Assembly (NCBI RefSeq): GCF_900078705.1
Contig: NZ_FKIF01000002.1
Coordinates: 124,001-188,000 of the forward strand
DNA length: 64,000 bases
From: Bordetella ansorpii
Lineage (GTDB): Bacteria; Pseudomonadota; Gammaproteobacteria; Burkholderiales; Burkholderiaceae_B
Reading direction: 5' to 3'
Shown: positions 1 to 7,771 of the stretch, one piece after another
How positions within the stretch are numbered: the stretch's first letter is position 1
Layout: every line of letters starts with the position of its first letter
The notes under the pieces: model-generated
The model's database searches: none
What the model was told of the DNA's origin: nothing
What the model saw: the letters and a program-made list of their open reading frames with translations, nothing else
Program-made: the position numbers and the translations under genes

Positions 1-366
1 GATGATCCACGAGTAGGTGCGCACGATCTCGCCCAGGAACAGCGGCGTGATCGACACGATCAGGATGAACGACTTCAGGAAGCGGTTGCGCACCCGCACC
101 AGCGCGTATGCCAGCGGATACGCCAGCAGCAGCGAGAAGATCGTCGTCTCGATGCTCAGCAGCAGCGTGTTGGCGAACGCGTTCACGTAGATGGGCTTGT
201 CCAGCCCCGTGAAGTTCGCCAGCGTGAAGCCGCCCACCTCCAGCGACCCGGGAATGAAGGCCCGGACGCTGTACTGCAGCACCGTGACCATCGCCACGCA
301 GATGCACAGCGCAATGAAACTTGCTGGCGAGACCAGCCATCCTCTCAGCCTGGAGCGCGCGTCCAT
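1..366 (-). CDS. ABC transporter permease, polyamine/PotB type (partial)
   Basis: The first 122 codons of an inner-membrane permease, cut by the left edge of the window so that the C-terminal part is missing. The start is an ATG at 366. A hydrophobic helix lies at about residues 13-31. A periplasmic stretch follows, then a second helix (about 61-80) typical of the N-terminal part of BPD_transp_1 permeases of the spermidine/putrescine family. It lies 79 bases downstream of the binding-protein gene on the same strand, so the two probably form one operon, with further permease and ATPase genes beyond the edge. The substrate cannot be read from this fragment. Confidence 0.85.
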   Translation of the reverse strand, partial: MDARSRLRGWLVSPASFIALCICVAMVTVLQYSVRAFIPGSLEVGGFTLANFTGLDKPIYVNAFANTLLLSIETTIFSLLLAYPLAYALVRVRNRFLKSFILIVSITPLFLGEIVRTYSWII

Positions 367-445
367 GATGTTCCGTCGTTTGAAGCTAAAGGGAACGCCG
401 GCCTCCCGCGGGCGGGAAGCCGGCGCCTCGGCGATTCGCCGGCAA

Positions 446-1471
446 TCAGTTCATGATGTTTTCGGTGAACCACTTGCGCCATTCGGCGGTCTTCTCGGCG
501 CGCAGCTTGTCGTCGATGACGATGGCCTGCTTGTCCCATTGTTCCTTGGTGGTGAACACGCCGGGCAGGGCGGCGTCCTCGGCGGACACCTTGGCGTTGT
601 CGACCACCGGGCTGGCCTTCTTGTAGGCCACGATCTTCGACTGCACCTCGGAGGACAGCGCGATGTTCATGAACTTGTACGCGAGGTCGGCCTTTGTCGT
701 GCCCTTCATGATGCCCATGGTGTCCACCCCCAGCACCGCGCCTTCCTTGGGCATGACGACCTTGATGGGCACGCCCTGGCCGATCATGTAATAGGCGTTC
801 ATCGACAGCAGGATCTGCACGGGCGTCTCGCCGGTGGCGATCAGTTGCTGGCTGTTGGCGTCATTGGTGTAGAAGGCCTTGAAATTGGGCTTGAGCGCCT
901 TGAGCTTTTCCTCGCCCTTCTGCCACGTGGCCGCATCGCCACCCGACAGCAGGGCCGCCACGTTGATGATGTGGCTGGGATCGAAGTCGGGTGCCGACAG
1001 CTTGCCCTTCAGCGCCGGATTCCACAGATCGTTCCAGCTGTCGAACTTGATGCTCTTCGGCACCAGGTCCGGCCGGTAGCCGATGGTGTAGACATAGGCC
1101 CAGCTGCCGATGTGGTAGGGGCTGATCTTGGCGCGGTCGACCAGGTGCGAGTAATTCGGCAGCTTGGCGGTGTCGAGCTTCTCGAACAGGTTGCCGTTGG
1201 CGTACAGCCAGCCGATGTGCGAGGTGGTGAAGGTGATGTCGCTTTCGGGCGTGGTGGCCAGCTTGGCCTTGTTCAGGCGGTCGATGGTGCCGCCGGTGAT
1301 GTACTTGACGGGCACGCCCGTCTGCCTGGTGAATTCCTTGCCGATGTTTTCATCGATCAGGTCGCGGAAGCTGCCGCCCCAGGTACTGATGACCAGCGCA
1401 TCCTCCGCATGCGCGAAGCTGGCCAGCATCGCAGTGGAAAGAATACCGACCGACACGAGCTTTCGAATCAT
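446..1471 (-). CDS. periplasmic solute-binding protein of a polyamine-type ABC transporter
   Basis: A 341-residue extracellular solute-binding protein of the PotD/SBP family. The start ATG at 1471 has an AAGGGG ribosome site and opens a signal peptide (MIRKL..., hydrophobic core, cleavage after AHA near residue 22). The open frame continues upstream, but that part is intergenic DNA. After the signal comes the STWGGSFRD motif usual at the N-terminus of mature PotD-like receptors. It is the first gene of an operon with the permease at 1-366 and is divergent from the RidA-like gene at 1752. Family knowledge suggests polyamines, opines or similar cationic amines as ligand. This is not proven here. 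Confidence 0.9.
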   Translation of the reverse strand: MIRKLVSVGILSTAMLASFAHAEDALVISTWGGSFRDLIDENIGKEFTRQTGVPVKYITGGTIDRLNKAKLATTPESDITFTTSHIGWLYANGNLFEKLDTAKLPNYSHLVDRAKISPYHIGSWAYVYTIGYRPDLVPKSIKFDSWNDLWNPALKGKLSAPDFDPSHIINVAALLSGGDAATWQKGEEKLKALKPNFKAFYTNDANSQQLIATGETPVQILLSMNAYYMIGQGVPIKVVMPKEGAVLGVDTMGIMKGTTKADLAYKFMNIALSSEVQSKIVAYKKASPVVDNAKVSAEDAALPGVFTTKEQWDKQAIVIDDKLRAEKTAEWRKWFTENIMN

Positions 1472-1560
1472 TGCAAACCCCTTGTGATGTGTTGACGCGC
1501 CGGGATCTTCCGACTTGAGCGATGATGATCCGAGAGAGCCCTGGCCGGGCCAAGTCGCCT

Positions 1561-1591
1561 TTTCCTTAGGCATGGCTCGCATTTCCTGAGG
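1561..1591. repeat. pair of 10-bp direct repeats in a divergent promoter region
   Basis: TTTCCTTAGG (1561-1570) and TTTCCTGAGG (1582-1591) differ at one base and start 21 bases apart, two helical turns. They lie between the ABC binding-protein gene and the RidA-like gene, upstream of the palindrome at 1622. A role as regulator half-sites is inference. Confidence 0.35.
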
Positions 1592-1621
1592 AGCCCGCCG
1601 GCCGGGCGCAGCGCCCCGTCG

Positions 1622-1636
1622 CTCGGAAATTCCGAG
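1622..1636. promoter_or_regulatory. candidate LysR-type operator (T-N11-A palindrome)
   Basis: CTCGGAA-A-TTCCGAG is a perfect 15-base inverted repeat. It contains the T-N11-A spacing expected of LysR-type boxes and sits in the 280-base divergent promoter region between the ABC operon and the RidA/DUF1028 genes. The LysR gene at 3033, in the same gene row, is the natural candidate regulator. This is inferred from position and symmetry. Confidence 0.5.
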
Positions 1637-1751
1637 ACAGTCCCCCGGAAAAAACAAATAGGCGTCGCCACGGGTTCGGCCGAGGATGGCAGCCAGGCAT
1701 GACGGTGGGCGCGCCCCGGCCACCCGCCCCCCAATTTCTTCCCAGGCAACC

Positions 1752-2165
1752 ATGAAACACACCCGCATCCGCACGTTCAACACCAAGGCCACCTACCCCG
1801 AGCAGAACCTGGACAACGACCTGTGCCAGGCCGTCGTCGCACGCGGCAGCACGGTCTTCCTGCGCGGCCAGATCGGCCAGAACCTGGACACCTCCGAGAG
1901 CGTGTGCATCGGCGATGCCGCCGGCCAGGCCGAGCAGGCGATGGCCAACATCGCCATGCTGCTGAAGGAAGCGGGCGGCGAGCTGCAAGACATCTGCAAG
2001 ATCACCATCTACATCATCGACCCGCGCTACCGCGAGGCGGTGTACCGCGTGGTGGGCCGCTGGCTGAAGGGGGTTTACCCGGTGTCCACCGGCATCGTGG
2101 TGTCCGCGCTGGCCCGCCCGGAGTGGCTGGTGGAGATCGACGCCACCGCCGTCATTCCCGACTGA
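1752..2165 (+). CDS. RidA-family (YjgF/YER057c/UK114) protein lacking the catalytic arginine
   Basis: A 137-residue single-domain RidA-fold protein. The ATG at 1752 gives the usual family length; the open frame further upstream is intergenic. Canonical RidA enzymes hydrolyse reactive enamines/imines using an arginine (Arg105) in a PARS-type motif before the last strand. Here the equivalent stretch reads YPVSTGIVV, with Ser/Thr in place of Arg. That places it with the Rid subfamilies that do not have classical imine-deaminase activity, so the reaction is unknown. It is 19 bases upstream of the DUF1028 gene and divergent from an amine-type ABC transporter, which suggests a catabolic role. Confidence 0.88.
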   Translation: MKHTRIRTFNTKATYPEQNLDNDLCQAVVARGSTVFLRGQIGQNLDTSESVCIGDAAGQAEQAMANIAMLLKEAGGELQDICKITIYIIDPRYREAVYRVVGRWLKGVYPVSTGIVVSALARPEWLVEIDATAVIPD

Positions 2166-2184
2166 CGCAAGCAAAGGCCTCGCC

Positions 2185-2856
2185 ATGACCTTCTCCATCA
2201 TTGCCCGCTGCCCCGAGTCGGGACAGTTCGGCGCCGCCGTCTCGTCCTCGTCGCCGGCCGTCGCCTCGCGCTGCATCCGCGCCCGCGCGGGCGTGGGCGC
2301 TGCGGTCAGCCAGAACATCACGGATCCCGCCCTGGGGCCGCTGGCGCTGGATCTCTTGGCGGCCGGCCACACGCCCGAGCAGGCGCTGGCGCAACTGCAA
2401 CAGCGTCCGTTCATCGACTATCGGCAGTTGATGGCGATCGACGCCGTCCATCCGCCCGCCCTGTTCACCGGCGCCAGCGCCCTGGGCACGCTGGCCAGCG
2501 CCGCCGGCACCCACGCGGCCTGCGCCGGCAACATGCTGGCGTCGCTGGACGTGCCCGCCGCCATGCTGGCCGCTTTCGAAGAGGCGCAAGGCCCGTTGGC
2601 CGAGCGCCTGATGCAGGCCCTGCTGGCCGGCCAGGCCGCGGGCGGCGAGGAAGGGCCGGTGCACTCGGCCGGCCTGCTGGTGCATGGCGCGCTGGATTGG
2701 CCCATCGTGGACTTGCGCCTGGACTGGGTCGAGCACAACCCCGTCGAGGCGCTGTACGAAGTCTGGAAGGTCTACGAGCCCCAGGTCGAGGCCTACATCA
2801 CCCGCGCCCGCGATCCTCGCGCGGCACCCAGTTTCGGCGTGCCGGGCAACCTCTGA
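2185..2856 (+). CDS. DUF1028 protein, predicted Ntn-type hydrolase
   Basis: A 223-residue protein opening MTFSIIARCPESGQFG and continuing with AAVSSSSPAVASRC, typical of DUF1028, a family placed in the N-terminal-nucleophile (Ntn) hydrolase clan. The N-terminal beta-strand pattern and the later GLLVHGALDWPIVDLRLDW segment fit. The C-terminal region resembles the EALYEVWKVYEPQV helix seen in family members. No biochemical substrate is certain; amide-bond hydrolysis is the family-based guess. It follows the RidA-like gene by 19 bases and precedes the LysR gene, so it is likely part of an operon devoted to the ABC-imported compound. Confidence 0.85.
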   Translation: MTFSIIARCPESGQFGAAVSSSSPAVASRCIRARAGVGAAVSQNITDPALGPLALDLLAAGHTPEQALAQLQQRPFIDYRQLMAIDAVHPPALFTGASALGTLASAAGTHAACAGNMLASLDVPAAMLAAFEEAQGPLAERLMQALLAGQAAGGEEGPVHSAGLLVHGALDWPIVDLRLDWVEHNPVEALYEVWKVYEPQVEAYITRARDPRAAPSFGVPGNL

Positions 2857-3032
2857 GCCCGTCGCGAATCCCCCGTTGAGCGCCTCCGTCGAACGCCTTG
2901 CGCCGTTACATGGGCATAGTGAATACACTGCGGGATCGTGCCTGGCGGATCGAACCGCGGTTTGTCCAGCCCACCGCTGACAGCGCCGCGCCGGTCCGCG
3001 GTCCAGCCGATCCTGCTTCCTTTCATCGGACC

Positions 3033-4010
3033 ATGCTCAATCGCATTTCGCTACGCCAGATGGAGTACTTCGTCGCCACTGCCAAGCACGGCAGCATCGC
3101 GTCGGCCTCCGCGCAGATCCACATCTCGCCCCCGTCCATTTCCGCCGCCATCGCCCACATCGAGACCGAGCTGGGCGTGCAGCTGTTCGTGCGCCATCCC
3201 TCCAAGGGCCTGGCGCTCACGCCCCTGGGCACCCAGGTCATGCAGGAATGCGAGGACGTGCTGGAACGCGCCTCGCGCCTGTACGAGATCGCCTCGGTTT
3301 CCAGCGACACCATCCAGGGCGTGCTGCGCGTGGGCTGCTTCCAGCCGCTGGCCGCGATGATCGCCTCGGAAGTCATCTTCGGCTTCTCGCGCGCGTTCGA
3401 GAAGGTCGAACTGCACATGATCGAGGGCGACCAGCAGGAACTGATCGACAAGCTGCACACCCTGGAGATCGACGTCGCGCTGACGTACGACCTGCAACTG
3501 GGCGAGGAGATCGAGTTCGAGCGGCTTGCGCACCTGCCGCCGCACGTGCTGGTCAGCGAACTGCATCCGCTGGCGCAGCAGTTGGCGGTCACGCTGGACG
3601 AACTGGCGCCGCAGCCCATGGTGCTGCTGGACCTGCCCATGAGCCGCGAGTACTTCATGTCGATCTACGCCAAGGCGGGGGTCGAACCCAACATCGTGGC
3701 GCGTTCCCGTTCGGAAGACGTGGTGCGTTCCATGGTGGCGAACGGCATCGGCTACGCCCTGTTCAACGTGCGGCCCAAATCCACCCAGTCGCTGGACGGC
3801 AAGCGCTTCGTGCGCCTGCGCCTGGCGGGCGAGCATCGTCCCATGCTGCTGGGCCTGGCCACCTACAAGCCCATGAAGCCCTCCCGGCTGGCCCAGGTGT
3901 TCATGCAGCGCTGCCGGGCCTATATCTCCGATCAATACATCCCCGGCATGAGCGCGGCGAGCTTCTTCGATCCGTACATGTCCGGCGGGGCGGAAGGCTC
4001 GCCGCCTTAG
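3033..4010 (+). CDS. LysR-family transcriptional regulator
   Basis: 325 residues with an N-terminal winged helix-turn-helix (about residues 5-65, with the SPPSISAAIAHIE recognition helix) and a periplasmic-binding-protein-like effector domain. The ATG at 3033 starts the conserved LNRISLRQMEYFV block; the longer open frame upstream has no family similarity. Unlike many LysR genes it lies inside the row it probably controls, after DUF1028 and 29 bases before the ArgE-like gene, on the same strand. The palindrome at 1622 is a plausible binding site. Confidence 0.9.
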   Translation: MLNRISLRQMEYFVATAKHGSIASASAQIHISPPSISAAIAHIETELGVQLFVRHPSKGLALTPLGTQVMQECEDVLERASRLYEIASVSSDTIQGVLRVGCFQPLAAMIASEVIFGFSRAFEKVELHMIEGDQQELIDKLHTLEIDVALTYDLQLGEEIEFERLAHLPPHVLVSELHPLAQQLAVTLDELAPQPMVLLDLPMSREYFMSIYAKAGVEPNIVARSRSEDVVRSMVANGIGYALFNVRPKSTQSLDGKRFVRLRLAGEHRPMLLGLATYKPMKPSRLAQVFMQRCRAYISDQYIPGMSAASFFDPYMSGGAEGSPP

Positions 4011-4039
4011 GGCCTGCCAACACGAAAAGGAGCCACTCC

Positions 4040-5206
4040 ATGTCCCATCCCGCGCCCTCCAGCAGCCTGGATCTGCTGCGCGAACTGATCGCCTTTCCGT
4101 CGGTCACGCTCACGCCCAACGCCGAGCTGATGGCCCGCGTGCAGGGCCTGCTGGGCGAGGCCGGCATCGAGTCCATGCGGGTGCCCGATCCGCAGGACGC
4201 CTCGCGCTGCAACCTGTTCGCCACGGTCGGGCCGCGGGACGTGCCTGGGATCATGCTGTCGGGCCATACCGACGTCGTGCCCGTCGAGGGCCAGCCCTGG
4301 AGCTCGCCGCCCTTCGCTCCCACGGAACGCGAGGGCCGCCTCTACGGACGCGGCAGCGCGGACATGAAAGGCTTCGTGGCCTGCGCGGTCACGGCCATGA
4401 TCGCCGCCGCCGGCAAGCCGCTGAAACGGCCGCTGCAACTGGCGTTGTCGTTCGACGAAGAGATCGGCTGCGTGGGCGTGCGGCACCTGATCCGCGCACT
4501 GCGCGACATGCGGCCCGCGCCCATGCTGTGCCTGGTCGGCGAACCCACGCTGATGAAGATCGGCACGGGCCACAAGGGCAAGGCGGCGTACCGTGCGCTG
4601 TGCTGCGGGCAGGCCGGCCATTCTGGCCTGGCGCCGCGGTTCGTCAATGCCATCCACACGGCCGCCGACCTGATCGAGGCGTTGCGCGACGTGCAGCAGG
4701 ACCTGGCGGAGCAGGGCGCGCGCGAAGACGGTTATGCGGTGCCCTACACCACCGTGCATGCCGGCACGATCCGCGGCGGCAAGGCGCTGAACATCGTCCC
4801 CGCCGACTGCGAAGTGAGCTTCGAGATCCGCAACGTGTCGGGGGACGATCCCAACGAGATCCTGGACCGCATCCTCGAACGCACCCGGTCGCGCATGCGC
4901 GACGACCGCGCGCAGCCGCCCACCGTCGAGCAGGTCAATGCCTATCCCGGATTGACCACCCCGGCGGACGCCCCGGCGGTGCGGCTGCTGGCCTCTCTGC
5001 TGCCGCCGGACACCGAGCTGACCAAGGTGGCGTTCGGCACGGAAGGCGGCCTGTTCCACCAGCAATGGAACGAGACGGCCGTGCTGGTGTGCGGACCGGG
5101 CAGCATCGAGGTGGCGCACAAGGCCGATGAGTACGTGGAGATCTCGCAGATCGAAGCCTGCGACCGGATGCTGGACAAGCTGACCGATTATCTGTGCCTG
5201 GGCTAG
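4040..5206 (+). CDS. M20-family deacylase, ArgE (acetylornithine deacetylase)-like
   Basis: 388 residues; ATG at 4040 behind an AAAAGGAG site. M20 metallopeptidase signatures are complete: GHTDVVPV (metal His and following Asp), GRGSADMKG (bridging Asp), DEEIGCVGV (catalytic Glu-Glu) and a C-terminal AHKADEY His. A dimerisation domain lies between. Closest in style to ArgE, which removes the N-acetyl group from N2-acetylornithine. However, the gene sits with a RidA-like protein, a DUF1028 hydrolase and an amine-type ABC transporter rather than with arginine genes. A catabolic N-acyl-amino-acid deacylase is therefore more likely than arginine synthesis. Confidence 0.88.
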   Translation: MSHPAPSSSLDLLRELIAFPSVTLTPNAELMARVQGLLGEAGIESMRVPDPQDASRCNLFATVGPRDVPGIMLSGHTDVVPVEGQPWSSPPFAPTEREGRLYGRGSADMKGFVACAVTAMIAAAGKPLKRPLQLALSFDEEIGCVGVRHLIRALRDMRPAPMLCLVGEPTLMKIGTGHKGKAAYRALCCGQAGHSGLAPRFVNAIHTAADLIEALRDVQQDLAEQGAREDGYAVPYTTVHAGTIRGGKALNIVPADCEVSFEIRNVSGDDPNEILDRILERTRSRMRDDRAQPPTVEQVNAYPGLTTPADAPAVRLLASLLPPDTELTKVAFGTEGGLFHQQWNETAVLVCGPGSIEVAHKADEYVEISQIEACDRMLDKLTDYLCLG

Positions 5207-5297
5207 GGCCTGTTGACATCAAGGAGCCTCGCACAGCCGGGGAATCGGACGGCAGGCCAGGCGTGCGGGCTGCCGCAGAGAAGGGCCCGCCGCCCGC

Positions 5298-5789
5298 CTA
5301 TCCCAGCTTGCCGAGCAATTCGATCAGCTGCCGCCGTTGCGCGGCCGTCAGCCTGGCGCTGACCCGCTGGTCGTGCGCCCGCACCGCCTGCGTGATCTCG
5401 GCCAGCGCGAGCTGGCCCGCCGGCGTTGCCCGCAGGGCATAGGCGCGCCTGTCTGACTCGGTATCGCGCCGCTCGACATACCCCAGCGCCTGCAACTGGT
5501 CCACGATCTGCACCGCTCCCGATCGTGCGATGCCCAGGGCGCGCGCGACCTCGGTCAGCTTCATCCCCTCGTTCTCGACGACCAGCGTCAGCGCGGAAAA
5601 GCGCTGGGGAGTGATGTCCCACGGCTCCAGCGCCGCGAGGAAGTCTTCGTAGATGGATATCTGCGCCCGGCGGATGGCGTAGCCCACCAGGTCGTCCAGC
5701 GCGCCGTAGCGCACGCCGGGCACGTGCGGTTCGAAATGCTCGCCGCGCGCGGCGGGGCGGCGAGCCTGCAGGGAAGGAGTACCGGCCAT
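5298..5789 (-). CDS. MarR-family transcriptional regulator
   Basis: 163 residues; winged helix-turn-helix at about residues 60-130, including the wing motif DTESDRRAYALRATPAG characteristic of MarR (D-x-R-x-x-x-L). It is divergent from the FAD monooxygenase gene at 5947, and a perfect palindrome (5888-5902) lies between them. MarR proteins usually repress such neighbours and release DNA on binding a phenolic or aromatic ligand, so autoregulated control of the monooxygenase/DUF3237/Bug row is likely. The N-terminal 20 residues are poorly conserved in type and the start could lie slightly further in. Confidence 0.9.
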   Translation of the reverse strand: MAGTPSLQARRPAARGEHFEPHVPGVRYGALDDLVGYAIRRAQISIYEDFLAALEPWDITPQRFSALTLVVENEGMKLTEVARALGIARSGAVQIVDQLQALGYVERRDTESDRRAYALRATPAGQLALAEITQAVRAHDQRVSARLTAAQRRQLIELLGKLG

Positions 5790-5887
5790 GGGAACGTCGT
5801 GGAAAACAGGCGCCTACCCTAACCCGGAAGCCTTCGGCACGCCAGTGATTCGCGGGTAAACCCCCACCATCCGGACGCCGCCATTTA

Positions 5888-5902
5888 GTTATGATGCATA
5901 AC
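5888..5902. promoter_or_regulatory. candidate MarR operator
   Basis: GTTATG-ATG-CATAAC is a perfect inverted repeat in the AT-rich stretch between marR (start 5789) and the monooxygenase (start 5947). Its length and symmetry match MarR-family operators. The assignment to this MarR protein is positional inference. Confidence 0.55.
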
Positions 5903-5946
5903 AAATAGAATATGCCCCGATCCCGGATCGGGACTGGAGAAGACAC

Positions 5947-7212
5947 ATGCACATCGCCATTGCGGGTGCAGGCATCGGCGGGCTCACGCTCGCACTGATG
6001 CTGCACCAACGCGGCATCGCCTGCCGCCTCTACGAAAGTGCCCAGGAACTGCGGCCATTGGGCGTGGGCATCAACCTGCTGCCGCACGCGGTCGACGAAC
6101 TCGAACAGCTCGGCCTGGCCGACGCCGTGCGCGAACGCGCCATCGAAACCACCGCGCTGCACTACTACAACAAGCACGGCCAGGCCATCTGGCAGGAACC
6201 GCGCGGCCTGGCCGCGGGCTATCCGGTGCCGCAGTACTCCGTGCATCGCGGCGAGTTCCAGATGCTGCTGGCCGAGGCCGTGATCGAGCGCCTGGGACCG
6301 CAGGCCCTGGTCACCGGCACGCCGCTGGAGAGCGCGCGCAACGAAGGCGGCCAGGCCGTCGCCGTGCTGCGCCAGCGCGACGGCCTGGCCACGCAAGAGG
6401 TTCGCGCGGACGCGGTGATCGGCGCCGACGGCATCCACTCGGCCCTGCGCCGGCAGATGCATCCCGCAGGCGACGCGTTCCGCTTCTCGGGCCGCATGCT
6501 GTGGCGCGCCGTCACCGAAGCCGAACCGTACCTGGACGGCCGCACCATGTTCATGGCGGGCCATCAGGACCAGAAATTCGTCTGCTATCCCATCTCGGAG
6601 CCGCTGCGCCGGGCCGGCCGCTCGCGCATCAACTGGATCGCCGAACTGGCCGTCCCCGACGGCACCTTGCCCGCCACGGACTGGAATCGCCGTGTCGACA
6701 AGTCGGTGTTCGCCGACCGTTTCGCCGACTGGCGCTGGAGCTGGATCGACATCCCCGCCGTCATCGCGGGCGCCGAGGCCATCTACGAATTCCCGCTGGT
6801 CGACCGCGACCCGCTGCCGCGCTGGACCAACGGCCGCCTGACCTTGCTGGGCGATGCCGCGCATCCCATGTACCCCATCGGCTCGAACGGTTCGGCGCAG
6901 GCCATCCTGGACGCGCGCTGCCTGGCCGATTGCCTGGCGCAGGCGCAATCCGGCGTACTGCGCTCCCTGGAAACCGCCCTGCTGGAGTACGAGGCGCTGC
7001 GCCTGCCGCCCACCGCGGGCATCGTGCTGCGCAACCGCCTGAACGGTCCCGAGCAGGTGATGCAACTGGCCGAGGAGCGCGCGCCGCACGGCTACGCGCA
7101 CGTCACCGACGTGATCGGCCAGGAAGAGCTGCAGGCCGTCTCGCTGCGCTACAAGCGCCTGGCGGGCTTCGATCCCGCCGCGCTGCGGGCCAGCCGGGAG
7201 CAGCGCAAATGA
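5947..7212 (+). CDS. FAD-dependent aromatic monooxygenase (UbiH/PHBH superfamily)
   Basis: 421 residues; ATG at 5947 behind GGAGAAG. FAD-binding motifs: GAGIGGLTLALML at the N-terminus, a DG motif in VIGADGIHSALRR (about residues 158-168), and the second FAD motif LLGDAAHPMYPIGSNG (about 300-315). Such enzymes hydroxylate aromatic or N-heteroaromatic acids using NAD(P)H and O2. The downstream DUF3237 gene overlaps its stop codon by four bases (ATGA), so the two are translationally coupled. A MarR regulator is divergent and a Bug receptor follows, suggesting uptake and ring hydroxylation of one aromatic compound. The exact substrate is unknown. Confidence 0.9.
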   Translation: MHIAIAGAGIGGLTLALMLHQRGIACRLYESAQELRPLGVGINLLPHAVDELEQLGLADAVRERAIETTALHYYNKHGQAIWQEPRGLAAGYPVPQYSVHRGEFQMLLAEAVIERLGPQALVTGTPLESARNEGGQAVAVLRQRDGLATQEVRADAVIGADGIHSALRRQMHPAGDAFRFSGRMLWRAVTEAEPYLDGRTMFMAGHQDQKFVCYPISEPLRRAGRSRINWIAELAVPDGTLPATDWNRRVDKSVFADRFADWRWSWIDIPAVIAGAEAIYEFPLVDRDPLPRWTNGRLTLLGDAAHPMYPIGSNGSAQAILDARCLADCLAQAQSGVLRSLETALLEYEALRLPPTAGIVLRNRLNGPEQVMQLAEERAPHGYAHVTDVIGQEELQAVSLRYKRLAGFDPAALRASREQRK

Positions 7213-7706
7213 GCGCGCCAAACCAAGCGGACGGTTTCGTCTACGCCGGCCCGACGCCTGCCCTGGAACACCTGGCCACCGTGGTGGTGCAGGTCGATCC
7301 CCCTCAGGAAGTGGGCGACACGCCACAGGGCAGGCGCCGCCTGATTCCCATCACGGGCGGCACCGTGCAAGGCGCGCGGCTGCGCGGCCGCATCCTGCCG
7401 GGCGGCGCGGACTTCCAGCTGATCCGCAGCGCCACCTTCACCGACATCCATGCGCGCTACCTCATCGAAACCGATGAAGGCCACCGGGTGTACGTCGAGA
7501 ACACGGGCATCCGCACCGGCTCGGCCGAGGACATCGCCCGGCTGGCCAGCGGCCAGCCGGTGGATCCCGCGCGCATCTATTTCCGCAGCTATCCGCGCTT
7601 CGAAACGGCCGAGCCCAGCCTGGCATGGCTGAACGACAGCCTGTTCGTGGGCACCGGCGCGCGCTATCCCGACCGCGTCGAACTGGTGTTCTTCCGCCTG
7701 GGCTGA
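7209..7706 (+). CDS. DUF3237 domain protein
   Basis: 165 residues. The ATG at 7209 overlaps the stop of the monooxygenase (ATGA), which fixes the start. DUF3237 features visible are an N-terminal LEHLATVVVQVDPP strand, the ITGGTVQGARLRGRILPGGADF core and a C-terminal DSLFVGTGARYPDRVELVFFRL strand. The family is a small beta-barrel of unknown activity that often travels with aromatic-degradation oxygenases. Here the coupling argues for acting on, or protecting, the hydroxylated product. No catalytic residue can be named. Confidence 0.85.
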   Translation: MSAPNQADGFVYAGPTPALEHLATVVVQVDPPQEVGDTPQGRRRLIPITGGTVQGARLRGRILPGGADFQLIRSATFTDIHARYLIETDEGHRVYVENTGIRTGSAEDIARLASGQPVDPARIYFRSYPRFETAEPSLAWLNDSLFVGTGARYPDRVELVFFRLG

Positions 7707-7771
7707 CCGCCCCGGCCACGCATGCCCCCCACACTCACCAACAAGAACGATGAACGTTCGAGGAGACAACC

